Assembly (NCBI GenBank): GCA_910587575.1
Contig: CAJULU010000003.1
Coordinates: 28,072-92,071 of the forward strand
DNA: 64,000 nt
Source of the DNA: an uncultured Dorea sp.
GTDB lineage: Bacteria > Bacillota > Clostridia > Lachnospirales > Lachnospiraceae
Direction: 5' to 3'
The notes under the pieces were generated by a model. It ran no database searches, was not told where the DNA came from, and saw nothing but the letters and a program-made list of their open reading frames with translations. The translations under genes and the position numbers were made by a program. This document shows, in pieces, positions 1 to 10,300 of this stretch (positions are counted from its first letter, which is position 1; every line of letters begins with the position of its first letter).

Positions 1-1
1 A

Positions 2-697
2 CAGAGCCTGGCGGATTTTGTGAACCGGGTGGATTTTGTGCAGACCATGAATGAATATGACCGGAACATGGTAGAGGAACTCAAGACCCTCAGGGAGAAT
101 ATCGAGGTGGAGGAAGCCCGCCTGGATGAACAGCAGCAGCAATATGCACAGATGGAAGAGGAACTGAGCGCCAAGAAGAAAGAACTGAATGCAAAGGCAG
201 AAGAGACTTCCACAGATCTGAATGTGCTGTCAGACAAGATTCAGAAGCTTAAGGAGGAGAAAGCCGCCGAGGAAGCTGCGGCGGCAGCGAAAGCGGCACA
301 GGAAGCAGCAGCGAAAGCGGCACAGGAGGCGGCGGCAAAAAAGGCCGCAGAAAATGCGGCTTCGGCGGGGAATAACAATACGTCTTCTGGTTCGAAGCCG
401 ACGGGAGGATACGTGTATCCATCCAATACGGGAAAACTCAATCCCACAGTAGGCGTGGTCTATTTTAACGGCCATAGGGAAACCTATTATTCCCAGAAGG
501 TACTGCCAGGACACGGTCTGAAGATTCCGGGGCGGCATGTTGCGTCTGACGGTACCATAAGGGATGCCAACGGGAATCTGTGTCTTGCCAGCAGTGACTA
601 TCCGAAAGGGACGGTGGTTGAGACGTCTCTTGGTACGGGAGTGGTCTATGACAGCGGATGTGCCTCGGGAACCATTGACATTTATACGGACTGGTAG
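2..697 (+). CDS. PcsB-like coiled-coil protein with C-terminal 3D-like domain (5' end outside window)
   Basis: The frame is open to the left edge, so only the last 231 residues are seen. The visible part starts in a coiled coil (SLADFVNRVDFV, then many E/K/Q heptads), like the N-terminal hydrolase-regulating coil of PcsB/CwlO-type cell-wall proteins. An Ala/Lys-rich linker follows (about residues 80-120), then a roughly 90-residue C-terminal domain with GTVVETSLGTG, VYDSG and IDIYTDW. These fit the 3D domain, named for three conserved aspartates, of some peptidoglycan hydrolases. It is probably secreted and acts on or near the wall; a signal peptide would lie upstream. The enzymatic role is inferred from family resemblance only. 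Confidence 0.75.
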   Translation, partial: QSLADFVNRVDFVQTMNEYDRNMVEELKTLRENIEVEEARLDEQQQQYAQMEEELSAKKKELNAKAEETSTDLNVLSDKIQKLKEEKAAEEAAAAAKAAQEAAAKAAQEAAAKKAAENAASAGNNNTSSGSKPTGGYVYPSNTGKLNPTVGVVYFNGHRETYYSQKVLPGHGLKIPGRHVASDGTIRDANGNLCLASSDYPKGTVVETSLGTGVVYDSGCASGTIDIYTDW

Positions 698-849
698 AAG
701 GGAATCCATGCATTGTCTGAAAGCGGCCGGATGTATGTCGCATCCGGCTGCCATGTAAATCAGGAACCAGGTAATACATGCTGCGGGAAAAGGGGCCTGG
801 AAGCATGTGGTATAAAGCCGGAACAAGTATTTTAAGGGGAGAGAAGAAA

Positions 850-1005
850 ATGGATTTTAGTAAGAGAATGCGGGCATCTATGCTCATTGTGATTATGCTT
901 TGTATGATGTGTGTCTCGACTGTGCTGGCAAGGGAAGAGAGGATTGCAGAGGCAGAGAAGGAGCCGGGAGCGGATCTGTATGTGACCTGCGAATCGCTGT
1001 ATTAG
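850..1005 (+). CDS. small exported or membrane peptide, 51 aa
   Basis: ATG at 850 is preceded by AGGGGAGAGAAG, a good ribosome-binding site. The peptide has a basic start (MDFSKRMR), a hydrophobic stretch of about 17 residues, and an Ala-Arg junction that could be a signal-peptidase site, then a short acidic tail. I do not recognise a family. It could be a small secreted peptide, or the decayed 5' end of a longer gene, since the mature part is only about 25 residues. Confidence 0.35.
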   Translation: MDFSKRMRASMLIVIMLCMMCVSTVLAREERIAEAEKEPGADLYVTCESLY

Positions 1006-1122
1006 ATAGTTGGGCAGACAAAACAGGAAGCAGTATGATAAGGGGAAATACAGGGAAAATGAATAGTCTGGCGCCTTACGAGGCATGATACGAAAGAATA
1101 GATAAAAAGAGAAGGACAGGAT

Positions 1123-2025
1123 ATGGACGAGATACAGTTTAAAAGAGCAGAGTTAGAAGATAAGGATATCATTTCACATTACTTTCACCATCATACCAGC
1201 CGGAGCTGTGAGAGGACATTTGCCAATGTGTACCTGTGGTCACGCCAGTATCCGGTGAAATGGGCCATTGTGGAGAATGCGCTGGTATTTAAGAGCGAGG
1301 ACGAGGAACATCTGGCTTTCGCCTATCCGGCCGGAGAGGCAGAGGACGTGCACAGGGCCATTGAATGGCAGATGGAGTTTTGTAAGGAACGGGGCGTGCC
1401 GTTTCAGATGTATAATCTGACGCCGGATCAGTTTGAGCAGCTGGACCAGTGGTATCCTGGGAAATTTCAGATTGAGTATGACAGGGACAGTGCGGATTAT
1501 GTCTATGAGTCGGAGAAGCTTGCGGCTCTGTCCGGTAAGAAACTGCATGGGAAACGGAACCATATTAATAAATTTAAGAAACTGTACGAAGACAGATGGT
1601 CGTATGAGGCGCTCTCGGACCAGAATGTGGAAGAGTGTTTTCAGATGGCGTTAAAGTGGCGGGAAGAGAACGGATGCGAGGATGACCCTGCAAAGCGGGG
1701 AGAGATCTGTGTGACTATGAATGCCCTGCGTCTGTTTCACGAACTGGAACTGACAGGCGGGATTTTGCGCATTGACGGTAAAGTGGTGGCATTTACCATC
1801 GGGGAACCGGTATGCTCCGATACTTATGTTGTCCATATTGAGAAGGCGTTTGCAGACGTGGAAGGCGCATATCCCATGATTAACCAGCAGTTTGTAGAGC
1901 ATGAATGTACAGAGTATACCTATGTGAACCGTGAAGAGGATACGGGGGCGGAAGGACTGCGCAAGGCAAAGCTGTCGTACCGTCCTGTATTTATGGTAGA
2001 GAAGGGGCTTGTGACAGAGGGATAG
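1123..2025 (+). CDS. DUF2156 / phosphatidylglycerol lysyltransferase C-terminal-like protein
   Basis: 300 residues with the features of the DUF2156 (LPG_synthase_C) family: a FKRAELEDKD start, the YVYESEKLAALSGKKLHGKR segment followed by NHINKF, and a C-terminal GNAT-like half ending in LRKAKLSYRP. The fold is a double GNAT acyltransferase. In MprF-type proteins the equivalent domain transfers aminoacyl groups to phosphatidylglycerol, but this stand-alone soluble form has no membrane segments, so its substrate is unknown. It lies 14 bp upstream of an aminotransferase gene with its own AGAAGGAGAG site, so the two are probably co-transcribed. Confidence 0.8.
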   Translation: MDEIQFKRAELEDKDIISHYFHHHTSRSCERTFANVYLWSRQYPVKWAIVENALVFKSEDEEHLAFAYPAGEAEDVHRAIEWQMEFCKERGVPFQMYNLTPDQFEQLDQWYPGKFQIEYDRDSADYVYESEKLAALSGKKLHGKRNHINKFKKLYEDRWSYEALSDQNVEECFQMALKWREENGCEDDPAKRGEICVTMNALRLFHELELTGGILRIDGKVVAFTIGEPVCSDTYVVHIEKAFADVEGAYPMINQQFVEHECTEYTYVNREEDTGAEGLRKAKLSYRPVFMVEKGLVTEG

Positions 2026-2039
2026 AAGGAGAGAAGAAC

Positions 2040-3233
2040 ATGATAGCAGAGAAGATGAAGAATATGGTGGCAAACAGTTCGGCGATCCGGGCGATGTTCG
2101 AGGAGGGCAACCGGCTTGCGCAGATTTACGGGGCGGAGAACGTGTTTGATTTCAGCCTTGGCAATCCGAACGTGGCGGCGCCGGAGGCGGTAAAGAAGGC
2201 AATCCTGGAATTGCTGGATGAGAACGACCCGGTGGTTCTTCATGGGTATACCAACAGCAATTCCGGTTATGCAGACGTGCGGGAGACGGTGGCACAGTCT
2301 CTGAATGAGCGGTTCGGGACGAAGTTTGCCGGAAAGAATATTGTCATGTCCGTGGGTGCGGCGGGAGGACTGAATGTCATTCTGAAGACCTTGCTGAATC
2401 CGGGAGACGAGGTCATTGCGTTTGCCCCGTATTTCGGAGAATACCGTTCTTATACCAATAATTATGACGGTGTTCTGGTGGAGATCTCACCGAATACCGT
2501 AGATTTTCAGCCGAAGCTTGGGGAATTTGAGGAAAAGATTACGCCTAGGACTAAGGCGGTCATTGTGAATACGCCGAATAATCCTACAGGAGTGGTTTAT
2601 TCGGAGGAGACGATACAGAAGCTTGCGGCGGTTATGGAGGCAAAACAGAAGGAATATGGGACGGAGATCTATCTGATCTCTGATGAGCCTTACCGTGAAC
2701 TGGTCTATGACGGGGTAACGGTTCCTTATCTTACAAAATATTATGCCAATACGATTGTAGGGTATTCTTACAGTAAGTCTCTATCCCTGCCGGGAGAACG
2801 GATCGGCTATCTGGTGATTCCGGACGAGGTGAAGGACAGTGAGGAGGTGCTTGCGGCGGCCAACGTGGCCACGAGGATCTTAGGATTTGTGAATGCGCCG
2901 ACTCTGCAGCAGAAGGTGGTTATGAAGTGTATCAGTGAGAAGACGGACATTTCTTTCTATGACAGGAACCGTGAGACTCTGTACCAGGGGCTTAAGGAAT
3001 GCGGATTCCAGTGTATCAGACCCCAGGGGGCATTTTACCTCTTTGTGAAGTCTCCGATTGCTGATGAGAAGGAGTTCTGTGCGGCGGCGAAGAAATACAA
3101 TCTCCTTCTGGTGCCGGGAAGTTCTTTTGCATGCCCTGGGTATGTAAGGCTTGCCTACTGTGTGGCTTATGAGACTATTGTGAATTCATTGCCCAAATTC
3201 AGAGAACTGGCCGGGGAGTATGGTTTAATCTGA
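2040..3233 (+). CDS. PLP-dependent aminotransferase (AspC family)
   Basis: 397 residues of fold-type I aminotransferase. Visible motifs are the N-terminal FSLGNPNVAAPEAV, the glycine-rich SVGAAGGLNVIL around the phosphate cup, NTPNNPTGVVYS, the cofactor aspartate in LISDEPYRELVYDG, and the PLP lysine in YSYSKSLSLPGERIGY. It belongs to the aspartate/aromatic aminotransferase superfamily (2-oxoglutarate-linked amino-group transfer in the cytoplasm). The precise amino acid cannot be read from sequence. AGAAGGAGAG lies just upstream of the ATG. It follows the DUF2156 gene and precedes a HisC-like gene. Confidence 0.88.
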   Translation: MIAEKMKNMVANSSAIRAMFEEGNRLAQIYGAENVFDFSLGNPNVAAPEAVKKAILELLDENDPVVLHGYTNSNSGYADVRETVAQSLNERFGTKFAGKNIVMSVGAAGGLNVILKTLLNPGDEVIAFAPYFGEYRSYTNNYDGVLVEISPNTVDFQPKLGEFEEKITPRTKAVIVNTPNNPTGVVYSEETIQKLAAVMEAKQKEYGTEIYLISDEPYRELVYDGVTVPYLTKYYANTIVGYSYSKSLSLPGERIGYLVIPDEVKDSEEVLAAANVATRILGFVNAPTLQQKVVMKCISEKTDISFYDRNRETLYQGLKECGFQCIRPQGAFYLFVKSPIADEKEFCAAAKKYNLLLVPGSSFACPGYVRLAYCVAYETIVNSLPKFRELAGEYGLI

Positions 3234-3305
3234 CAGACTGTAAAGGAGTCCGGGTTCTGGAGGGCGCGGCACCAGGGACGGTGCGTATCGGAAAAGAGGA
3301 CAGAA

Positions 3306-4370
3306 ATGATGAGAACATTTGAGAAAAATATCCGTAAGGTAGAGCCTTACGTGCCGGGGGAGCAGCCCCAGAATAAAGTAATCAAACTGAATACCAACGA
3401 GAATCCCTATCCGCCGTGTCCGGGCGTGGTGAAAGCCCTGGAAACGTTAGACACGGACAGACTCAGGCTTTATCCGGATCCTGCCTGCACTTTGCTGGTA
3501 GATGCGCTTGCGGATTTCTATCATGTGAAGCCGGAGCAGGTGTTCGTGGGCGTGGGATCGGATGATGTGTTGTCCATGTGTTTCCTGACCTTTTTTAATT
3601 CACAGAAGCCGGTATTATTTCCGGATATTACATATTCCTTCTATAAGGTCTGGGCAGAACTTTACCGGATTCCATACGAATGCCAGAAGCTGGATGAGGA
3701 TTTCCGGATTGTGAAGGAGGATTACTACCGGGAGAACGGCGGCGTGATCTTCCCGAATCCGAACGCTCCCACTGCCATCTATGAAGAACTGGACGTGGTG
3801 GAGGATATCATCCGGAACAACCAGGATGTGATCGTGATTGTGGATGAGGCTTACATAGACTTTGGGGGAAAGTCTGCGCTGGAACTGATTGACCGGTATG
3901 ACAATCTGGTGGTGGTCCAGACATTTTCCAAGGCCAGATCCATGGCGGGTATGCGGATCGGGTATGCCATCAGCAATCCTCTGCTGATACGGTACTTAAA
4001 TGATGCGAAGTATTCCTTTAATTCCTACACCATGAACCAGGCGGCGCTGGTATGCGGCGTGGAAGCGGTAAGGGACAGGGAATATTTTGAGGAAGGAATC
4101 CGTAAGATTGTGGAAACAAGGGAGTGGGCCGGGAAGCGGCTGGCAGAACTTGGGTTCCGGTGCCTTGATTCCAGTGCGAACTTTATCTTTGCCACCCATC
4201 CTGCATATGATGCGAAGGAATTATTCGAGGCATTGAAGGAGAACGGAATTTATGTCCGTTACTGGGGAAGTGAAAGGATTGGGCAATACTTAAGGATCAC
4301 CATTGGAACAAGGGAAGAGATGGAAGTATTATTTGGATTTCTTGAGAGATATATGGGAAAGAAGAACTGA
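3306..4370 (+). CDS. hisC: histidinol-phosphate aminotransferase-like protein
   Basis: 354 residues of the HisC subgroup of PLP aminotransferases, starting with the typical VEPYVPGEQPQNKVIKLNTNENPYPP. GVGSDDVL, VDEAYIDFGG and the PLP lysine in VVQTFSKARSMAGMRIGYA are present. Family role: glutamate-dependent conversion of imidazole-acetol phosphate to histidinol phosphate. No other his genes are nearby, so it may be the general HisC of the cell or a paralog for aromatic or other amino acids. The ATG after GAAAAGAGGACAGAA gives this start; a second Met follows directly and cannot be excluded. Confidence 0.82.
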   Translation: MMRTFEKNIRKVEPYVPGEQPQNKVIKLNTNENPYPPCPGVVKALETLDTDRLRLYPDPACTLLVDALADFYHVKPEQVFVGVGSDDVLSMCFLTFFNSQKPVLFPDITYSFYKVWAELYRIPYECQKLDEDFRIVKEDYYRENGGVIFPNPNAPTAIYEELDVVEDIIRNNQDVIVIVDEAYIDFGGKSALELIDRYDNLVVVQTFSKARSMAGMRIGYAISNPLLIRYLNDAKYSFNSYTMNQAALVCGVEAVRDREYFEEGIRKIVETREWAGKRLAELGFRCLDSSANFIFATHPAYDAKELFEALKENGIYVRYWGSERIGQYLRITIGTREEMEVLFGFLERYMGKKN

Positions 4371-4390
4371 GGATTGTTAAGGAGAAGGTT

Positions 4391-4903
4391 ATGACAGAAA
4401 CATTAGTACAGAGTATTATCGATGCCCTGGGCGGAAGCGTTGGAAAGGAAGCGATTGTATTTATCATATCCATGGTACCGATCCTGGAGCTCAGGGGTGC
4501 GCTTCTGGTGGCAGGGCCGCTGCTTGGCGTGCCTGTGGCCAGGGCAATACCGCTGTGCATCATAGGAAATATCATTCCTGTGCCGTTTATCCTGCTTCTG
4601 ATCACGCCGGTTTTTAACTGGATGAAGGGGACGAAGCTTTTTAAACCCATGGTGACGAAACTGGAATCCAAGGCCATGAGCAAGAGTGACAAGATTGAAA
4701 AGTATGAGTTCTGGGGACTGGTGCTGTTCGTGGGAATCCCTCTTCCTGGAACCGGAGCGTGGACGGGATCGCTGATTGCGGCACTGCTTGGCGTGAAGTT
4801 TAAGAAAGCATTTCCGGCGGTAATTCTGGGAATCTTTATGGCGACTGTGATTATGTGGTTTATTTCCTATGTGCTGCTTGGAGGAGTGCATGTTCTGGGG
4901 TAA
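4391..4903 (+). CDS. small multidrug export protein family (COG2426) membrane protein
   Basis: 170 residues with about four hydrophobic segments. The family landmarks are MVPILELRGALLVAGPLLGV (residues about 27-46) and FVGIPLPGTGAWTGSLIAALLG (about 112-133). This matches the COG2426 / Sm_multidrug_ex family, whose transport activity is poorly characterised. It starts 20 bp after hisC behind AAGGAGAAGGTT, so it is likely the last gene of the aminotransferase operon. A strong intrinsic terminator follows. Confidence 0.82.
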   Translation: MTETLVQSIIDALGGSVGKEAIVFIISMVPILELRGALLVAGPLLGVPVARAIPLCIIGNIIPVPFILLLITPVFNWMKGTKLFKPMVTKLESKAMSKSDKIEKYEFWGLVLFVGIPLPGTGAWTGSLIAALLGVKFKKAFPAVILGIFMATVIMWFISYVLLGGVHVLG

Positions 4904-4913
4904 ATATATAGCT

Positions 4914-4967
4914 GGGCTGCCATGAAATACGATTGTTCTGCAGTATTTCATGGCAGCCCTGTTTTTT
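4914..4967 (+). terminator. rho-independent terminator
   Basis: A perfect 17-bp inverted repeat (4914-4930 and 4943-4959, loop 12) is followed by TTTTTT at 4962-4967. It ends the aminotransferase/exporter operon. Confidence 0.9.
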
Positions 4968-4985
4968 ATCAATTTCATTCATTGG

Positions 4986-5014
4986 TTGAAATGCGTAATG
5001 GGGTGTGATAAATT
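4986..5014 (+). promoter_or_regulatory. SigA-type promoter of the AraC gene
   Basis: TTGAAA (4986-4991), a 17-bp spacer and TAAATT (5009-5014), 23 bp upstream of the araC-type start codon. Confidence 0.5.
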
Positions 5015-5036
5015 GTGAGACAGAGGAGAAAATGAC

Positions 5037-5957
5037 ATGAGAAACGTACAGGGAGTGGAATTTCATGTCGGAAGCAGGGAAGAATTTTTCCCGGAATTTG
5101 CGGCTGATTTTCCATATATTGCTTCCCGGGCAGAACTTGACAAGTATGCCGGGGGATTAGCGCCGTGGCACTGGCACAGGCCGGTAGAACTTTTTTATAT
5201 GGAGAGCGGCCTTCTTGAGTATGAGACTCTGGGCGGCAGGGTTTTGTTTCCGGCAGGATCCGGCGGCCTGGTGAATGCCAACGTACTTCATATGACGAGA
5301 GTCCTGGGGCAGACGGAAGAAAACATCCAGCTTCTGCACATCTTTGACGTTTCCCTGCTTGCAGGGGAACAGGGCAGCAGGATTGAGCAGAAATACATCA
5401 CTCCGGTTACAGCGGATTCACAGATAGAAATCCTTCCCCTTTTCCCGGAAGATAAGGAGCAGCAGCAGATTCTGAATCTTATCCGGGAGGCATTTCGCAT
5501 TCCGGCAGGGCAGTTCGGTTATGAGATCAGACTGCGCCAGGCCTTGTCAGAGATCTGGCTGCGGTTATTTGAGCAGGCCCGTCCCATCCTGGCAAAGGGA
5601 GGAGAGCCTCAGAAAAGGAACGGCCAGATCAAACAGATGATGATCTATGTCCGGGAACACTATTCTGAAAAAATCTCTATCTCAGAACTTGCGGCTGCTG
5701 CCTACTTAAGCGAACGGGAATGCTTCCGGGTCTTCCATGACTGTCTGCACATGACGCCTGTGGAATATATCAAAAGCTATCGTCTGCAGGAAGCCTGCCG
5801 CCAGCTGGCAAGGGAACAGAAGCCGGTTACGGCGGTCAGCCATGCCTGCGGCCTGGGGAGCAGCAGTTACTTCGGAAAAGTTTTTCGGGAATACATGGGG
5901 TGTACGCCCACACAATACCGGGCAAAATGGCAGGATTGTGATAGACAGGGGCAGTAA
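5037..5957 (+). CDS. AraC family transcriptional regulator with N-terminal cupin
   Basis: 306 residues. The N-terminal third holds a cupin-like sensor (WHWHRPVELFYMESG, then FPAGSGGLVNANVLH), in the style of sugar-responsive AraC regulators. The C-terminal 100 residues form the double helix-turn-helix: KISISELAAAAYLSERECFR, and the family signature ACGLGSSSYFGKVFREYMG ending in TPTQYR. The start follows GAGGAGAAAATGAC. It has its own promoter and sits between a terminator and an HD-domain gene 75 bp downstream. The target genes are not evident. Confidence 0.9.
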   Translation: MRNVQGVEFHVGSREEFFPEFAADFPYIASRAELDKYAGGLAPWHWHRPVELFYMESGLLEYETLGGRVLFPAGSGGLVNANVLHMTRVLGQTEENIQLLHIFDVSLLAGEQGSRIEQKYITPVTADSQIEILPLFPEDKEQQQILNLIREAFRIPAGQFGYEIRLRQALSEIWLRLFEQARPILAKGGEPQKRNGQIKQMMIYVREHYSEKISISELAAAAYLSERECFRVFHDCLHMTPVEYIKSYRLQEACRQLAREQKPVTAVSHACGLGSSSYFGKVFREYMGCTPTQYRAKWQDCDRQGQ

Positions 5958-6031
5958 TGGAATAGTTTTCTTATATTGTCTGCATTATAATGACATCTGT
6001 AACAGCAACGGCTTATTGCAGGAGGAAAGAT

Positions 6032-6679
6032 ATGGAACTAAATCAAAAGACTGCCGAACAGGCATTAAGAGAAGCAGCAGAATCGAATCCCGGGGCATGG
6101 GTGGATCATTCCCGCTATGTGGCGGAAGCCTGCCGGAATATAGCGGCCTGTTGCCAGGGGGTATCCGAACGCCAGGCTTACGTGCTGGGATTAATGCATG
6201 ATATCGGGCGTTATGCGGGAGTCAGTTCGGAAAAGCATCTGATTGACGGCTACCGCTACTGTATGGAGCGCGGATGGGAGAAAGCAGCCCAGATCTGCAT
6301 TTCCCATGCGTTCATGATACAGGATATCCACACTTCCATCGGCAGATTCGATGTGAGTGATGAGGATTACCGGTTTATGGAAGAATTTGTCGCACATGCA
6401 GAATATGATGATTATGACCGTCTGGTGCAGTTATGTGATTCGTTAGCACTGCCCACGGGATTCTGCCTGCTGGAGAAGCGGTTTGTGGACGTGACGATCC
6501 GTTACGGCGTCCATCCGGCAACGGTGGACCGGTGGAAGAAGATTCTGGAGATTAAGTCTTATTTTGAACACAAGACAGGCTGTTCTGTCTACAGTCTGCT
6601 TCCGGGCGTTGTGGAGAACAGTTTTGAACAGTCCTGGAATATTACCGGCTTTTCAGCGACCGGAAAAACGGTTCCATAA
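6032..6679 (+). CDS. HD-domain metal-dependent phosphohydrolase
   Basis: 215 residues. The start at 6032 is chosen because GGAGGAAAG precedes it; an upstream in-frame ATG lacks such a site. HD superfamily ligands are visible as DHSRYVAEACR (first His), LMHDIGRYAG (His-Asp pair), CISHAFM and a late Asp in VQLCDSLA. The family hydrolyses phosphate esters, often nucleotides, but the substrate here is unknown. The 3' end overlaps the end of the convergent tetR gene by 38 bp. A TATAAT at 5986-5991 with a weak -35 may give it its own promoter. Confidence 0.82.
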   Translation: MELNQKTAEQALREAAESNPGAWVDHSRYVAEACRNIAACCQGVSERQAYVLGLMHDIGRYAGVSSEKHLIDGYRYCMERGWEKAAQICISHAFMIQDIHTSIGRFDVSDEDYRFMEEFVAHAEYDDYDRLVQLCDSLALPTGFCLLEKRFVDVTIRYGVHPATVDRWKKILEIKSYFEHKTGCSVYSLLPGVVENSFEQSWNITGFSATGKTVP

Positions 6680-7232
6680 GGTCACAGCCGTACTGGACCA
6701 GTGAGTACCGTTTCTGCTGCAGGCACCAGTTGTAGGTAATTCCAATCTGGAAGCTGGTAATCATGTCCGTCAGAACCGTGTAGGTATGCTGTGATTGAAT
6801 CTGCCCGGATTCAATTCCGTCTTTCAGAAGCTGCCGGAGAATCTGGTAATACTTCCTGTCCGGATTCAGAATATGCCGCACGCCGTCTGTCATGACCTGA
6901 AGTCCATACAATGTGGGATAGAAGGCACAGAAAGGGGAAGACTCTACGGCGTGCATGACATAGTGGTTGAAGGAAATCAGATTATCTACGATATGCAGGC
7001 TTTCATCATAGTAATCTTTAAGCCATGTGTCGTAATCATTGTCATAGATGTAGGCAATGGTAAAGAGCAGTTCTTCTTTCCCGCGGAAATGGTGATAGAA
7101 AGCGCTGCGGGAGGTGCCTGATTTTTTAATAATATCTGATATGGTTGTCTCATCATAACCATGCTCCTGGAATAGTTCCCATGCAGCCTGCATGATTCTG
7201 TTTTTCGTATTCTTCTTATAAGGGCCGCGCAT
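6642..7232 (-). CDS. TetR/AcrR family transcriptional regulator
   Basis: 196 residues. The N-terminal DNA-binding domain is clear: MRGPYKKNTKNRIMQAAWEL, YDETTISDIIKKSGTSRSAFY and YHHFRGKEELL. The C-terminal ligand domain is not recognisable. AGGAGAATGAT precedes the ATG. The gene is divergent from the M14-peptidase operon, with an imperfect palindrome overlapping that operon's -35, so control of peptide uptake or breakdown is the natural guess. Confidence 0.88.
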   Translation of the reverse strand: MRGPYKKNTKNRIMQAAWELFQEHGYDETTISDIIKKSGTSRSAFYHHFRGKEELLFTIAYIYDNDYDTWLKDYYDESLHIVDNLISFNHYVMHAVESSPFCAFYPTLYGLQVMTDGVRHILNPDRKYYQILRQLLKDGIESGQIQSQHTYTVLTDMITSFQIGITYNWCLQQKRYSLVQYGCDLMEPFFRSLKSR

Positions 7233-7301
7233 ATCATTCTCCTTTTTCTCCTGTAAACGATTAGCAGTTTTATAGATTATATGGTAACATAAAGAATCTT
7301 A

Positions 7302-7339
7302 TTGTTCAACTTGACTAAGACATTATCCTTTGTTAAAAT
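7302..7339 (+). promoter_or_regulatory. promoter of the M14-peptidase operon with overlapping palindrome
   Basis: TTGACT (7311-7316), a 17-bp spacer and TAAAAT (7334-7339), preceded by TG for an extended -10. A partial palindrome TTGTTCAACTTGACTAA (7302-7318, centred on C7310) covers the -35 and could be a TetR-type operator. Confidence 0.6.
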
Positions 7340-7395
7340 AAAAACAGGAATGAAGTACGGAATTTAGTTTGAATTTGAAAGGAGAAGAAGAGATC

Positions 7396-10300
7396 ATGGA
7401 GCGGTTAAGGATAAAAAAGCCGTCTGACAGAGAAGAAATGCGTTATGCGCTGGAGGCGGCGCTGCTTCTGGGGTTTCAGTCGGAGACAGCCGTTTTTCCG
7501 GCTGCAGCACCGGACGGTGAGACTGAGGTTCCCAGGACAGAAGAAGAACTGCTGGGGCTGTGGAGGATGGAAGACAGGGAGCAGACGGGAGGATATCTTC
7601 CCGCTGAAAAGAAGGGGCCGGTGTTTGAACCGGACTTCCGGGAGAAAAGAGGGCTTGAGTATCTGTTCTCGAGAGGAGTGTTTTTAAAAGACGAGGATTA
7701 TGATTTCCTGCCGGACAGGCTGGATGTGAAGCTGGTTCTCCCGGACGATGCGGATGAATGGATGCTTGCGGCAGCCTGTAATCTTGCCTTCCGGTTCGGA
7801 ATGGAGACAACGGCTTACCAGGGCGGTATTCTTGCGCCGGAGGGGTATGAGGGAAATGCAGTCATCTTTTCCTATGGAGAGACTGCGCAAGTGGCCCTGA
7901 TCGAGAAGCCGGAAGGGAAAGCAGCAGAGAAAGCAGAGAGCCGGAAGCCGGATGCAGTACAGGTGCGGGTAAGCGGAAGCGGCCGGGAACTTCTGGAATT
8001 ATGCAGCCTGATCTGTGAGAAATTCCCTCTGACGGACGGAGTGTGGAGAAGCTGGCGGGATGTGCTGATGGACTTTACAGATGATTTTGCCATGAGGGGA
8101 GCTGACGGACAGCTTGCCTTTCTTCGTGCGCTTGAGGAGGGGAAGGATGGAAAGCATAAGTTCGTCCTATATGGTTCCCCGGAGATCAGCGGGGCACAGA
8201 AAAGGTATTTCCCGGAGGCACAGATTAAGGATTATAAGTCCGGAAGGAAGATTTATGAGAAGAATTATGAACTTCCCTGGGAAGCGGATGTTTTTGAGAG
8301 GGTTTTAAGGGATGAGATTTATCCGAAACTTGGGAAGGGGGACAAGGTAAGGATAGAAGGGGCTTTAAGCGAGGGACAAAAGGTGCGGGAGGAGATTGCC
8401 GCACGTATTGGGGAAGAAGTGGAAAAGAGGGGCGCCTGCGCCGGAGGGATCCGGATTATCTGTGCCTATAAGCAGGGGTATTCATGGATGGCTGAGAACG
8501 TGATCCCGGCTGTCATGGGGAAGGAGACGGAGAAGATTGAGATTTTCTTCCGTCCGTTTCTCCCGGAGGGTGAGACAGAGTGGCTGGACGAGAACGGCGC
8601 AACCCCTTCCTACCACAATCTGAAAGCAGATGACCCGGACCGGTGGTATGACCTTCCGATCCGTTATCTGCAGGAACTGTATCCGATCCAGGATATGCTG
8701 ACAGAGAAACTGTCCGTTCCCAAGGAGCGGGTGGTATTTGGGGCCTATGAAGGAGAAGAGGAACTGACCTATCTGTGCAGGATCACAGGAAAGGACGGGA
8801 ACTGTGAGGAGTTCCGGTATCTTGCCAGATATTCGGAAAGGCCGTATCTTGACGGATATCCCAGTCTTGGGAAGGTTCACCCGGCAACGGGATATATCCA
8901 GGTGTGGATCAATGAAGAGGAGGTTCTGAACCGGAAGCTTCCTACCGATCTGGAAGGGATCTGGGACATTTACCAGAAACAGGTATTACCGGAGTGCCGT
9001 GCCTATATTGAGGAGAAGACAAAGGGAGAGGCTCATTCACATATGCAGCCCTTCTTCCAGGAATTATCCCTGGAGGTCTGGGCAAGCGAACCGGATTTCC
9101 GGACAGGAAGCAGGGAGGATCTGATCTCTTCGTTAGATGCGCTTCATGAGGATCTGTATTTCGTTGGAAGTGATTATTTTAAAAATTATGGCGTTCAGAC
9201 GGTGGATGAGGTTTTTGATGCGCCGGGACTGATCCTGCCAAAGATTCATCAGCGGAAGGGCGCGCCGTCTTTCCGGGTAACGCTGTATGAGCGGCAGAAG
9301 GAGGAGCCTTGTATTCTGGATGGCGGTAAAGTAATACTGAGTCAGAAGGAGAGAGGGCAGATTTCCCTCTGGATTTCCAGGATCAGCTGCCGGGATGGAA
9401 AGCTGGTGGCAGAGATTCCGGTAAAGGGCGTCAGGGCGGAAGTGACTGCGGCGTATGCGAAGCTTTTTTCCGATGGCGTCCTGTCTGCCGGTCAGGAGAT
9501 GGATGAAGGGTATGAGATCTGTTTTGTGGGCGAAGATGGAAACAGATATGAGGCGTCGGTGCCGTTAAAGAGCCCGGTCCAGAAAAAGTGCATTACGGAA
9601 ATCGACCTTCATGAAAAGGAACTGATCGGTTATGAAACTTACCGGGAGATGATAGAAGAACTGAAAGGTGTGGAAGGCATCCGGGTTTTCAGAACGGCGC
9701 GTTCTTATGCCGGGAGAGAGCTTTACGGAATCTGGCTGGAGCCTCAGTATCAGGGATATCTTTCCATGACGAAGCGTCTGGGCAGGTGTCCCAGTGAGAT
9801 TATCAATGCCAGACACCATGCCAACGAGGTGTCCAGTACCAACGGGGCCTTTCTGCTGCTTCGGAAGCTGCTGACAGAAGAGGACTACCGGGGAATTTCG
9901 GACTGGCTGAATCTGGTGATCGTCCCCATGGAGAACGTAGACGGTGCGGCAATCCACTACGAACTTCAGAAGGAACATCCATACTGGAAGTTCCATGTGG
10001 CAAGATTCAATGCCGTGGGAAAAGAATTCTATTATGACCATTTCCTTCAGGATACGATTCACGGGGAGGCAATGGGACTGACCAGACTGTTTGAAAAGTT
10101 TGTGCCGGACATCATCGTGGATAACCACGGGGTGCCAAGCCATGAGTGGGAACAGCAGTTTTCCGGCTACACATCGCCGTCCTACAAGGGATTCTGGCTG
10201 CCCAGGTCCCTGCTTTACGGGTACTTCTGGTATGTGACGGATCCGGAATACCGGGGCAATTATCCAGTCAACAAGAAGATGGAGGATGTGATTGCCGATA